Assembly (NCBI GenBank): GCA_019313905.1
Contig: JAFDAI010000010.1
Location: forward strand, 1 to 42,358
DNA length: 42,358 nucleotides
Source of the DNA: Deltaproteobacteria bacterium
GTDB lineage: Bacteria; Desulfobacterota; Syntrophia; Syntrophales; UBA2210
Direction of reading: 5' to 3'
Notes under the pieces: model-generated
Databases searched by the model: none
The model's input: only the letters and a program-made list of their open reading frames with translations
Told to the model about the DNA's origin: nothing
In this document: positions 15,213-23,348 of the stretch, one piece after another
How the letters are laid out: the number at the start of each line of letters is the position of its first letter
How positions within the stretch are numbered: the stretch's first letter is position 1
Position numbers and translations under genes: made by a program

Positions 15213-17327
15213 ATGAGTCCTGATTTCTTTTACTCCACCGGACGCATCCTTAGATGTTTTTACCGCATAAGCACCCTGATCACAACTCCACTCCGGGATG
15301 ACGACATCCTTCAGAAAATCTTAGATGAAGCGGTAGATACAATGGGGTTTCACATGGGGGTAGTATGTCTGTTGGATGAAAAGAAAGAGAAACTGGTCAC
15401 TAAAGCAGTTAAAAATTACAATCCAGAGGAAACTAAAATAGCATTTTCGGAAAGTCTAAACCTGAAAAGGCACGACTGTCTCATGACAAAAGTTGCAAAA
15501 ACCGGCAACTATATCGTCCTTGAAAATTCGAGAACAGATCCCAGGATTACTCTCACAGACCACAAGATAACAAACCGCTACAAGATAGGGGATGACTTTT
15601 ACTCGGCCTTTTGCGGTCCACTCAAGATAAAAGACGATATTATCGGCATCATAGCCATGTGGTACGAGAAGAAGACCAAATTTCCACCGGAAGTAGTAAA
15701 TACCCTGCTGGCCTTTGCAAATCATGCAAGCATAGTAATACATAATTTGAGATTATTTGAAGACAATCGTCAGAAAATCAAAAGACTGCAGGTATTACAG
15801 GAAGCGGTATCCCAGCTGAATTCAACTTACGCCCTAGATAAGATACACGAAATCGTGATAGACAATGCCCTCAGGATAGGAGACGCGGACAGGGCGTTGA
15901 TGTATTTTCTGGACACAGAAAAAAACAAATGCCTGATAAGCACCGGGGAACAGGTATTCCTGGATGAAGAAAACATATACTATCCGAAGATAGGACAAAG
16001 CATCATCAAGAAAACCCTGGATACCGAAACTATTATAGTTCAAACTCCTCTTCAGGATCAGGACACAACACCCATATTTAACGGTTATCCTTCGGAGATA
16101 GCTGTTCCACTGAAAATAAAAGACAAATTTAAGGGTGTACTCTATCTTGGTAAAAAACACGGAGGTTACTCAAAAGACCAGAAAGACACTCTGGATATAT
16201 TCATCATAAACGCCGCCGTTTCATATGATAGCGCGATTATGCATTCCCGGCTTTCCATCGAAGCAAAATCCTTGAAAACAGAAGTTGAAATACTCAAGGA
16301 AAAGGAAAATGAGTTGTTGGGTTTTCATAATATCATAGGAAATTCCAAGAAGATGGTAGACATATTTCACATGATAAGCGATGTGGCCAAACATGACACG
16401 AGCGTACTCATACAGGGTGAAAGCGGTACCGGAAAAGAATTGATAGCCAGAGCGATTCACAGGCAGAGCGCTAGAAAATCAAAGCGCTTTGTGGAGATAA
16501 ATTGCGCGGCGATACCAGGAACTCTGCTGGAAAGTGAACTATTCGGTTATGAAGCCGGCGCTTTCACCGATGCCAGAAAGAGAAAGTTGGGCCTTCTTGA
16601 ACACGCAAACGAAGGAACGTTTCTCCTGGACGAGATAGGCGAAATGAATCCTTCGATACAGGCAAAGTTTCTCAGAATGCTCGAAGACAACCATATCCGC
16701 CGGCTTGGAGGCATACAAGATATCCCTATCGATGTCCGATTTCTATTTTCCACAAACAAAGATCTGTGGCATATGGTGGATGAAGGTACCTTCCGGGAAG
16801 ATCTTTTCTACAGGATAAACGTTATTCCGATTATCATACCCCCCCTTAAAGACAGAATTGAAGATATTATGCCCCTCGCATATCACTACATTGAAGAGTT
16901 CAACACAAAACTGAACAAGAGCGTAAAAGGTTTCACAACCGGCGCGGAGAAAATTTTAAAAAGATACCCATGGCCTGGAAATGTGCGGGAGCTGAGAAAC
17001 ATTATCGAAAGGATTATGATATTTCAGAGTATAAGCACCCTTATTACATCTGATAATATTCCCGCGGAGATCAGGGTCGCGGCGCCCCGGACACCGGAAA
17101 TAGATACCAGCAAATTATCTTCTCTGAGTTCATCTTACCCGATAGACTACAGGAGCACGATAGCTGGATTGACAAACAAAATCAAAAAAGAGATCCTTAA
17201 AAAGGCGCTCCAAGTCAGCCGCGGCAATAAGGCAGCAGCCGCAAGACAACTTGGTATCTCACGCTATACCCTTATACGCGAACTGAAGAAACTGGAAAAT
17301 AATCTTTTAAATAATGCCACTCCATAA
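15213..17327 (+). CDS. GAF-GAF sigma-54-dependent transcriptional activator
   Basis: A 704-residue bacterial enhancer-binding protein. Two N-terminal GAF-type sensor regions (about residues 25-180 and 205-345) are joined by helical linkers to an AAA+ domain. That domain has Walker A GESGTGKE (402-409), Walker B LLDEIGE (471-477) and a distal GNVRELRN. A Fis-type helix-turn-helix ends the protein (GNKAAAARQLGISRYTLIRELKKL). The sigma-54-contacting GAFTGA loop reads GAFTDA (449-454), with Asp in place of the second Gly. It follows the EF-G paralogue by 18 bp. Downstream lies a palindrome and a -24/-12 promoter in front of a universal stress gene, a likely target. The signal sensed is unknown. 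Confidence 0.9.
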   Translation: MSPDFFYSTGRILRCFYRISTLITTPLRDDDILQKILDEAVDTMGFHMGVVCLLDEKKEKLVTKAVKNYNPEETKIAFSESLNLKRHDCLMTKVAKTGNYIVLENSRTDPRITLTDHKITNRYKIGDDFYSAFCGPLKIKDDIIGIIAMWYEKKTKFPPEVVNTLLAFANHASIVIHNLRLFEDNRQKIKRLQVLQEAVSQLNSTYALDKIHEIVIDNALRIGDADRALMYFLDTEKNKCLISTGEQVFLDEENIYYPKIGQSIIKKTLDTETIIVQTPLQDQDTTPIFNGYPSEIAVPLKIKDKFKGVLYLGKKHGGYSKDQKDTLDIFIINAAVSYDSAIMHSRLSIEAKSLKTEVEILKEKENELLGFHNIIGNSKKMVDIFHMISDVAKHDTSVLIQGESGTGKELIARAIHRQSARKSKRFVEINCAAIPGTLLESELFGYEAGAFTDARKRKLGLLEHANEGTFLLDEIGEMNPSIQAKFLRMLEDNHIRRLGGIQDIPIDVRFLFSTNKDLWHMVDEGTFREDLFYRINVIPIIIPPLKDRIEDIMPLAYHYIEEFNTKLNKSVKGFTTGAEKILKRYPWPGNVRELRNIIERIMIFQSISTLITSDNIPAEIRVAAPRTPEIDTSKLSSLSSSYPIDYRSTIAGLTNKIKKEILKKALQVSRGNKAAAARQLGISRYTLIRELKKLENNLLNNATP

Positions 17328-17342
17328 AAGTGCGATACACGC

Positions 17343-17373
17343 ACAAGCTGTTCTATATTCGCACAGTTTGTGT
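17343..17373. promoter_or_regulatory. Candidate enhancer (UAS) palindrome for the sigma-54 activator
   Basis: CACAAGCTGT (17343-17352) and ACAGTTTGTG (17364-17373) form a 9/10 inverted repeat with an 11-nt centre. It lies about 200 bp upstream of the -24/-12 promoter, the range expected for an enhancer site. It starts 16 bp after the activator stop codon. It could also act as a weak terminator, but no T-run follows. Confidence 0.5.
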
Positions 17374-17571
17374 GTTTTCGCCACTTCCAACAGTTCTATA
17401 ATCAAGTTTCTGTGCTAAAATAGCACTCTTCATGCGGGTTGTTGCTTCGAATAATAATACAATCCTTATAACCAATGTTGCGCCGAGTTCAATCCTCTCA
17501 AACCAATTTCATAACCAGCTTGATTTCCTAAACAATTTAAGGGCGTGAATTTTATCTGACTGATATTGTTT

Positions 17572-17587
17572 TGGCATTGTTTTTGCG
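17572..17587 (+). promoter_or_regulatory. Predicted sigma-54 (-24/-12) promoter of the usp gene
   Basis: TGGCATTGTTTTTGCG matches the consensus TGGCACG-N4-TTGCW at the key positions: GG at -24, GC at -12, and exactly 10 bp between them. Transcription would start about 12 bp after the GC, leaving a leader of roughly 75 nt to the usp ATG. The remainder of 17374-17571 shows no gene. Confidence 0.7.
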
Positions 17588-17673
17588 TATATATCTTAGT
17601 GAGTCTTTTAAAGAGTTCCTGTACGGGGAAAAAGTAAGAAGATTTTTATTAAAGCAAAGAAAGGAGAATAAAA

Positions 17674-18195
17674 ATGATAGAATATCCTAAATACAAGAAG
17701 GTTCTTTTTTGCACAGATTTCTCTGAAAATGCAGATTATGCCTTTGAGTTCGCTTTTGGTGTTGCCAAGAGAGATGGAGGCCTTCTCTACATCCTACACG
17801 TGAAAACTGATATTGCAGACCAGGCATATCTTGAGGGGACAGGGGATCAAGGGTCGTACCCGGAGATAACGGAGGCCATAAGGGAAACCGCTCAAAGAGA
17901 GCTGGATAATAATTTTCAAGAGCACTATGCAAAAAAGATAGAGGGCATCCCGTTTGAAATCGTTACAAAATCCGGCAGGGAGTATCAGGAAACAATTGGG
18001 TTTGCTGAAGAGAATGATGTGGATCTTATTGTTATAGGCACTCACGGAAGAACAGGAATGAAACATACCTTCTTCGGGAGTGTTGCCGAGATGATCATCC
18101 GGCATAGCCCGGTTCCTGTTTTTGTAATTCCGTCCAAGGAAAGAGCCTGGCCCACTTATCCGGATGAAAAACCCTCCTCCCACACCCCTATGTAG
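17674..18195 (+). CDS. Universal stress protein, UspA family
   Basis: A 173-residue cytosolic UspA-fold protein. The N-terminal YKKVLFCTDFSENADYAFEFAF and C-terminal IGTHGRTGMKHTFFGSVAEMIIRHSPVPVFVIP are diagnostic. The latter carries the ATP-binding G-x2-G-x9-G-S pattern, so it likely belongs to the ATP-binding subgroup. AAGGAG precedes the ATG at good spacing. The gene sits alone behind a predicted sigma-54 promoter and next to a sigma-54 activator, suggesting inducible expression under stress or nitrogen/energy limitation. Exact role unknown. Confidence 0.93.
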   Translation: MIEYPKYKKVLFCTDFSENADYAFEFAFGVAKRDGGLLYILHVKTDIADQAYLEGTGDQGSYPEITEAIRETAQRELDNNFQEHYAKKIEGIPFEIVTKSGREYQETIGFAEENDVDLIVIGTHGRTGMKHTFFGSVAEMIIRHSPVPVFVIPSKERAWPTYPDEKPSSHTPM

Positions 18196-18262
18196 ACCTG
18201 TTGCCGGAGGCGTGTAAGTTGGGTAGATAAGATTTTACCGTTGGAATAAGCAGACAAAAAAA

Positions 18263-18299
18263 GTGCCTCTCTGAATGGTAGCCCCTATCGGGGAGGCAC
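18263..18299. other. Stem-loop downstream of the usp gene
   Basis: GTGCCTC (18263-18269) pairs with GAGGCAC (18293-18299). An alternative inner helix, CCCC/GGGG (18282-18285 with 18290-18293), overlaps it. No T-run follows on the plus strand. It could be a processing site or weak terminator. Confidence 0.4.
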
Positions 18300-18372
18300 G
18301 CAAAAGAGGTTAACATGGTTTTTCACATATGCAATTAGCCATTAAGTATGGAGCAGGTTTAATCAAAATCTT

Positions 18373-18576
18373 ATGTATGTAAAAGCGAAGAAAAGTAAAT
18401 CAATACATACTATTGAGAATAGCCGGGCAGTTTCCCGGGAATCTGAGAAAGATCAGCAGGAAACGGCTATTTTAACGCCATCGGCCAACAGCGAAGATGA
18501 AGACTCCGTAGAAAAGAAACCAAAAGATGGCAGCTTGAGTGAAAAATTTTTCCTTTCGAATCCTCCTGAAGATTAA
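18373..18576 (+). CDS. Possible small acidic, disordered protein, 67 residues
   Basis: Begins MYVKAKKSKSIHTIENSR and becomes acidic and low in hydrophobic residues (PSANSEDEDSVEKKPKDGSLSEK). No domain or signal is recognisable. There is no good ribosome binding site upstream of 18373. It ends 7 bp before the first of three tandem stem-loops. Codon composition is unremarkable. It may be a chance frame in a non-coding region; the call is weak. Confidence 0.3.
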   Translation: MYVKAKKSKSIHTIENSRAVSRESEKDQQETAILTPSANSEDEDSVEKKPKDGSLSEKFFLSNPPED

Positions 18577-18583
18577 AGCAGTT

Positions 18584-18795
18584 GCCGGTGAGTGGTTTTT
18601 GTTGTTCTCTCCTTTCCACTCACCGGCCCCCCCCAAATCCGGAGGTTAAAATAACGGTTATCGGTTTATACGTCGGTGGGTGGTTCTATTGTTCCCTCCT
18701 TTCCACTCACCGACACCCCCCTGTGAATCTGAGAGATCTATTGTCTCTCTGTTTACATATCGGGTGGCTGGGGTTTTTGAAATCTTCCGCCACCC
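18584..18795 (-). ncRNA. Three tandem stem-loops, candidate structured RNA (3' UTR of ychF or separate sRNA)
   Basis: Hairpin 1 has a perfect 12-bp stem (18584-18595 with 18616-18627) and hairpin 2 a 12-position stem (18672-18683 with 18703-18714). These two are homologous, with a compensated C/G to T/A pair and one G-T change, so stem pairing is kept while sequence drifts. Hairpin 3 has a 7-bp stem (18762-18768 with 18789-18795). On the minus strand the loops of 1 and 2 read AAAGGAGAGAACAA and AAAGGAGGGAACAA, and loop 3 also begins with GGA. A smaller hairpin (18731-18749) lies between 2 and 3. The strand is uncertain; minus is chosen because the loops carry GGA motifs and ychF ends 41 bp away. 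Confidence 0.45.
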
Positions 18796-18836
18796 ACCAT
18801 ATCATTCTCTACAAAAACACCCGTCTTCTTCTGCCA

Positions 18837-19931
18837 TCAGACATTAAACCTGAAGTACACTATATCTCCATCAAGGATAACATGGTCCTTTCCCTCTATC
18901 CTGACAAGACCCTTTTCCTTTGCGGCGGATATGCTTCCCGTCCTTATAAAATCGTCGTAATTAAGAACCTCCGCCCTTATAAAGCCCCTTTCCATGTCAG
19001 TGTGTATCTTTCCTGCAGCCTGAAACGCCCTGGTGCCCTCCGGAATCGTCCAGGCACGAAGCTCCGCGCCAGCCGCAGTATAAAAGGTGATCAGATCCAA
19101 CAGACGGTAACCAGCTCTAATCAGCTTCTGTAAGCCTGACTCATTCAAACCAAGATCTTCAAGAAACTCCCGTCTGTCATCCTCCGGAAGATCCGCTATC
19201 TCTGCCTCCATATCACCACAGATAATAATCGCCTCCGATCCATCCGATTTTGCTGTCTTCTCTACCGTGTCTGTATATTCTCCCCTCTCTTTCAGTTCAA
19301 ATTCACTGACATTGGCAACATACAGAACTTTCTTGGCCGTAATAAGGTTGAGTTCACTCAGGATTGTTTCATCCTCGGAACTAAGCTCGATATTTCTTAC
19401 AGATATATTTCTCCCCAGAGATTCCCGTATCATGTGATAAAGTTCCCTTTCACCATGATGCGACTTATCCCCCCCCTTTGCCGATTTCTCCATCTTTTCT
19501 ATTCTCTTTTCAACGGTCTCAAGATCCGCCAAGATCAGTTCCATCTTGACGACCTCAATGTCATCGGCAGGAACCACAGCACCGTGGACATGTGACACAT
19601 TGGGGTCATCGAAACAACGTACGATATGTACGATCGCATCAACATCCCTTATATTTCCGAGGAATCGGTTTCCTAATCCTTCTCCCCTGCTTGCCCCTTT
19701 CACCAGGCCAGCAATGTCAACGAACTCCATCGTGGTAAATGTAAATTTGGGGGGATTTATGATTCTCGCAATATTTTCAAGTCTTGGATCAGGAACAGGA
19801 ACAACGCCAACATTGGGATTGATTGTACAGAAGGGATAATTCGCCACCTCGGCACCAGCAGCGGTGAGGGCATTAAAGATGGTGGATTTGCCGACATTCG
19901 GAAGACCTATGATGCCACATCTGAAACCCAT
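18837..19931 (-). CDS. ychF: Redox-regulated ATPase / ribosome-binding YchF
   Basis: An Obg-family P-loop NTPase of 364 residues, the usual length. YchF proteins prefer ATP over GTP and bind ribosomes. G1 GLPNVGKST (residues 9-17), the switch region TINPNVGVVPVPDPRL, G3 DIAGLVKGAS and a G4 segment YVANVSE are visible. That degenerate G4 (no NKxD) agrees with ATP use. The C-terminal TGS domain ends GDIVYFRFNV. In relatives ychF sits near pth, rplY and prs, as here with the pyrophosphatase between. The ATG at 19931 has GGAGTGAG upstream. Confidence 0.95.
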   Translation of the reverse strand: MGFRCGIIGLPNVGKSTIFNALTAAGAEVANYPFCTINPNVGVVPVPDPRLENIARIINPPKFTFTTMEFVDIAGLVKGASRGEGLGNRFLGNIRDVDAIVHIVRCFDDPNVSHVHGAVVPADDIEVVKMELILADLETVEKRIEKMEKSAKGGDKSHHGERELYHMIRESLGRNISVRNIELSSEDETILSELNLITAKKVLYVANVSEFELKERGEYTDTVEKTAKSDGSEAIIICGDMEAEIADLPEDDRREFLEDLGLNESGLQKLIRAGYRLLDLITFYTAAGAELRAWTIPEGTRAFQAAGKIHTDMERGFIRAEVLNYDDFIRTGSISAAKEKGLVRIEGKDHVILDGDIVYFRFNV

Positions 19932-20032
19932 AGCTCACTCCTTCCAGAAAAAAGGGGAATGGATACATCCATCCCCCTTTTCCCGTATCCCGGCTTTTTT
20001 TAACAGATCATTCGACAGAAAGCAATAACAGG

Positions 20033-20065
20033 AAGAAAAGCGCCCAGAATATGGGCGCTTTTCTT
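20033..20065 (-). terminator. Rho-independent terminator of the membrane pyrophosphatase gene
   Basis: A perfect 14-bp stem, AAGAAAAGCGCCCA (20033-20046) with TGGGCGCTTTTCTT (20052-20065), has a 5-nt loop. On the minus strand it lies 26 bp after the hppA stop and its descending arm ends in CTTTTCTT. Being symmetric it could work in both directions. A second weaker hairpin (about 19953-19980) follows before ychF. Confidence 0.85.
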
Positions 20066-20091
20066 GTGCTTGTGGCTATAGACAGTTCGTC

Positions 20092-22524
20092 TTATATTTC
20101 TTCTTCGGAGATCCTTGATGAGTAGAATGAGCGATATACAAAGACCAGCGCGACTAGGAAGAACAAACAGGCAATACCCACCTTCAGCCCGGCGCTCTGC
20201 ATTGTCACTGCTATCTCAACGGCCAACAGGCCGAACAGTGTCGTGAACTTGATGACCGGGTTCAGGGATACGGAAGACGTGTCTTTGTAGGGATCGCCAA
20301 CCGTATCGCCGACAACGGCCGCCTCATGCAAGGGCGTACCCGCTTCACCCATATCGACCTCGACTATCTTCTTGGCATTATCCCATGCGCCACCTCCGTT
20401 GGCCATGAATATCGCCTGAAACAGGCCAAAGAACGCGATGCCGATAAGATACCCTATGAAGAAATGGGCATTAAAGAAGGCAAGGCTGAGGGTCATAGAG
20501 AAGATCACGATAAAGATATTGATCATACCTTTTTGTGCGGCGAGTGTACAGATTTTGACCACCTCTCTGCTGCTTTCTATTGACGCGGCCTCTGACTTCA
20601 GGTCCGTATTGTTTTTAATAAAAACAACTGCGCTGTAGGAGCCGGTTACAACCGCCTGGATCGATGCCCCCGTAAACCAGTAAATCACAGCGCCACCCAT
20701 AATCAGGCCGAGGATTATCTCCGGCTGGACGAGGCTCAGGCTGGCAACAACATCCCCGTACACATGTTCCAGCAGGATAATGATACCAAATATCATGGTA
20801 GTGGCGCCCACTACCGCAGTCCCGATGAGAACCGGTTTTGCGGTTGCCTTGAATGTGTTTCCCGCGCCGTCAGTGGCCTCAAGGTAGTGCTTTGCCTTTT
20901 TCCATTCAGGAGTAAAACCAAAGGTCTTCTTGATATCTTCATCGATATCGGGTTGTTTTTCGATCCTTGAAAGCTCATAGATGGACTGTGCGTTATCCGC
21001 CACCGGGCCAAAACTGTCCACGGCAATAGTGATCGGTCCCATGCCCAGAAAACCGAATGCGACCAGGCCGAATGCGAACACAGGAGCGGCAAAGGTAAAC
21101 TCAGGGGGCATGAGGGCTATAATCCCCGGATTCTTAGATACCATGTACGCGACAAACATCAGAATCATGATGACCAGGCCTTCCCAGAATGCGGAGAAGT
21201 TGCCGGCAACGAGACCCGAAAGGATATTCAGGGAAGCGCCGCCCTGCTTGCTGCTGGTTACAATCTCCTTAACGTGACGTGAATTGGTGCTGGTAAATAC
21301 CTTCGTCATCTCCGGAATGATGGCTCCCGCAACGGTACCACAGCTTATTATGATGGACAGCGCCCACCACACTGAAGACAATTCTCCGGGAAGAGACGAG
21401 AGGAGAAGATAACTGGCAGCAAAAGTGACAATGATGGCAATTGTGGACGTCATCCAGATCAGGTGTGTCATGGGGGCTTCGAAGTTGAAATCTGTTTTAT
21501 CGCCATACAGGGACCGGTTCAGTTTGCCGGTTATGAAATATGATGCCAGCGCTGTAAGAATCATGAGGACACGCATGGCGAATATCCAGATAATAAGCTG
21601 TCCGCAGAGGGCCGGCGCAAAAGCCATGGAAAGCGCCAGAAATGCTATCAGCGCGACACCGGTTACACCGTATGTCTCGAAACCGTCCGCGGTAGGACCT
21701 ACACTGTCACCCGCATTGTCGCCTGTACAGTCCGCGATAACACCCGGGTTTCTCGGGTCATCCTCAGGAAGTTTCATAAAGATCTTCATAAGGTCAGAGC
21801 CCAGATCGGCGATTTTGGTGAAGATGCCTCCGCAGATCCTCAATGCCATCGCGCCCAGGGATTCACCGATTGCAAATCCCACAAAAGAGGGACCCGCAAG
21901 TTCTTTGGGAATAAAGCACAGGATGCAAATCATAAAGAAAAGCTCAACACTGACGAGGAGAAGTCCAACGCTCATCCCTGATCTTAAGGGGATGGATATA
22001 ACATTCATGGGATTGCCGCGAAGTGATTCAAATGCGGTTCTGGAATTGGCCACCGTGTTGATCCTGATACCGAACCAGGCAACGCCGTAAGAACCGAGGA
22101 TTCCAAGAATTGAGCAGACCAGTATGGTGAGAACTCCTCCAATTGCCATATGCTGCAGACCAGCAAAATAATACGTCATACAAATCCCGATAAGGATCCA
22201 TAGGGCGATAAGGAATTTGCCCTGTTGAAAGAGATAAGTCTTACATGTCTGCCAGATTATCTCTGAGACATCAAGCATTGACTTGTGGGCAGACAGGTTT
22301 TTTGTTTGGACATATTGGACGGCACCGAAGATCGCCCCAATTACACAAACTAATAAACCCCAGTACATCAGCGAGAGACCACTGACCATACTGCCTAAGA
22401 CATTAAACGTAACCTGAGACAAATCAGGCAGGTTAATGTCCGCTTCTCCTGCCAGCGCCACAGGCGCAAACACAAAGAGCGTTGTAAAGATGATTGATAA
22501 AAGATACCAGAATTTCTTAAACAT
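20092..22524 (-). CDS. hppA: Membrane-bound ion-translocating pyrophosphatase, divergent type
   Basis: Couples pyrophosphate hydrolysis to H+ (or Na+) pumping across the cytoplasmic membrane. It has 810 residues with about 16 hydrophobic helices. The N-terminus (MFKKFWYLLSIIFTTLFVFAPVALA) looks like a cleavable signal sequence. Catalytic blocks are recognisable but altered: GGIFTKIADLGSDLMKIF (canonical ...AADVGADLVGKVE), EDDPRNPGVIADCTGDNAGDSVG (254-276), AVDSFGPVADNAQ (501-513) and GAWDNAKKIVE...GDTVGDPYKDTSSVS. GNTFKA (555-560) has Lys where K+-independent enzymes have Lys. A loop of about 45 residues before GNT is longer than usual. These changes resemble the evolutionarily divergent subfamily described from Chlorobium-like anaerobes. 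RBS AGAGGAGG precedes the ATG. Confidence 0.9.
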   Translation of the reverse strand: MFKKFWYLLSIIFTTLFVFAPVALAGEADINLPDLSQVTFNVLGSMVSGLSLMYWGLLVCVIGAIFGAVQYVQTKNLSAHKSMLDVSEIIWQTCKTYLFQQGKFLIALWILIGICMTYYFAGLQHMAIGGVLTILVCSILGILGSYGVAWFGIRINTVANSRTAFESLRGNPMNVISIPLRSGMSVGLLLVSVELFFMICILCFIPKELAGPSFVGFAIGESLGAMALRICGGIFTKIADLGSDLMKIFMKLPEDDPRNPGVIADCTGDNAGDSVGPTADGFETYGVTGVALIAFLALSMAFAPALCGQLIIWIFAMRVLMILTALASYFITGKLNRSLYGDKTDFNFEAPMTHLIWMTSTIAIIVTFAASYLLLSSLPGELSSVWWALSIIISCGTVAGAIIPEMTKVFTSTNSRHVKEIVTSSKQGGASLNILSGLVAGNFSAFWEGLVIMILMFVAYMVSKNPGIIALMPPEFTFAAPVFAFGLVAFGFLGMGPITIAVDSFGPVADNAQSIYELSRIEKQPDIDEDIKKTFGFTPEWKKAKHYLEATDGAGNTFKATAKPVLIGTAVVGATTMIFGIIILLEHVYGDVVASLSLVQPEIILGLIMGGAVIYWFTGASIQAVVTGSYSAVVFIKNNTDLKSEAASIESSREVVKICTLAAQKGMINIFIVIFSMTLSLAFFNAHFFIGYLIGIAFFGLFQAIFMANGGGAWDNAKKIVEVDMGEAGTPLHEAAVVGDTVGDPYKDTSSVSLNPVIKFTTLFGLLAVEIAVTMQSAGLKVGIACLFFLVALVFVYRSFYSSRISEEEI

Positions 22525-22732
22525 TTTGTCTAAACCTCCTCTTTAAAATTACTACTGTCCCAACATTACTCAAATAAGTCTAAATAAAGTTAACCATATA
22601 GAAGGGGCAGTGTTAGGTTTTGTATAACCGTTATCCATAACCGCCTGTACATCAGTTCTTTTTCAAAAAGCGTGACGCTCAAAAGATGAGACCTTGACCA
22701 GGCATAATCCACCATAATTCTTATAGTCCTGT

Positions 22733-23323
22733 TTACACCTCCCCGTTCAATTCTTTTGTAATCCTTACATTAAATTTGTTCATGGCCGGATGAAGACCGG
22801 ATGAAATGACTTCAATCACAGCATCACATGCCCTTTCAACGGCATGGGGCAAGGCCTGCATTTCACGTTTGGAAAACCGTTCAAGCACATAATCCTCTGC
22901 CATTCTTCCCGCAACCGGTCTGCCTATGCCCAACCGAATCCTGATAAACTCCGGTCCTCCGAGATGATTAACAATAGAGATCAAACCCTTGTGCCCTGCA
23001 GTGCCACCGCCCATCTTTATACGGATATCGCCGATCGAAAAATCCATATCATCATGAACAACTATTATATCTTCGGTGTTTATCCCAAAATACTCGGCAA
23101 GTTTACCTACTGCAACTCCGCTGAGATTCATAAAGGTTTGAGGCTTCGCAAGGATAACCGGAACCCTGGAAACCAACCCTCTGCCGATACAGGAATCAAA
23201 CTTCCCGCGGCTAATCTCTATGTCTTCCATCCGAGCCAGAGCATCCAGAACCAGAAACCCTATATTATGCCTGCTGTAAGAGTATCTGACACCGGGATTC
23301 CCGAGTCCAGCTATAAGTTTCAC
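22733..23323 (-). CDS. pth: Peptidyl-tRNA hydrolase
   Basis: Releases tRNA from peptidyl-tRNA that has dropped off the ribosome. The chosen start is GTG at 23323 (VKLIAGLGNPG, 196 residues) with AGAGGG upstream. A longer frame to 23419 would add 32 non-conserved basic residues overlapping rplY. Active-site elements are GLGNPG, SRHNIGF (catalytic His), KPQTFMNLSG, VVHDDMDF and GGGTAGHKGL. It lies 25 bp after rplY in the prs-rplY-pth unit. Confidence 0.95.
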   Translation of the reverse strand: MKLIAGLGNPGVRYSYSRHNIGFLVLDALARMEDIEISRGKFDSCIGRGLVSRVPVILAKPQTFMNLSGVAVGKLAEYFGINTEDIIVVHDDMDFSIGDIRIKMGGGTAGHKGLISIVNHLGGPEFIRIRLGIGRPVAGRMAEDYVLERFSKREMQALPHAVERACDAVIEVISSGLHPAMNKFNVRITKELNGEV

Positions 23324-23348
23324 ACGTCCCTCTGTTGGAGAACCACTA

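Noticed and set aside
18263-18299. Hairpin after usp considered as a riboswitch
   Set aside because: It is downstream of a gene, not in a leader, and matches no riboswitch core I know; the alternative pairing is too small to support a switch.
18582-19133. Long plus-strand open frame (183 codons) across the hairpin region and the ychF 3' end
   Set aside because: Most of it is antisense to the well-supported ychF, the rest covers the repeated hairpins, and there is no ribosome binding site or recognisable domain.
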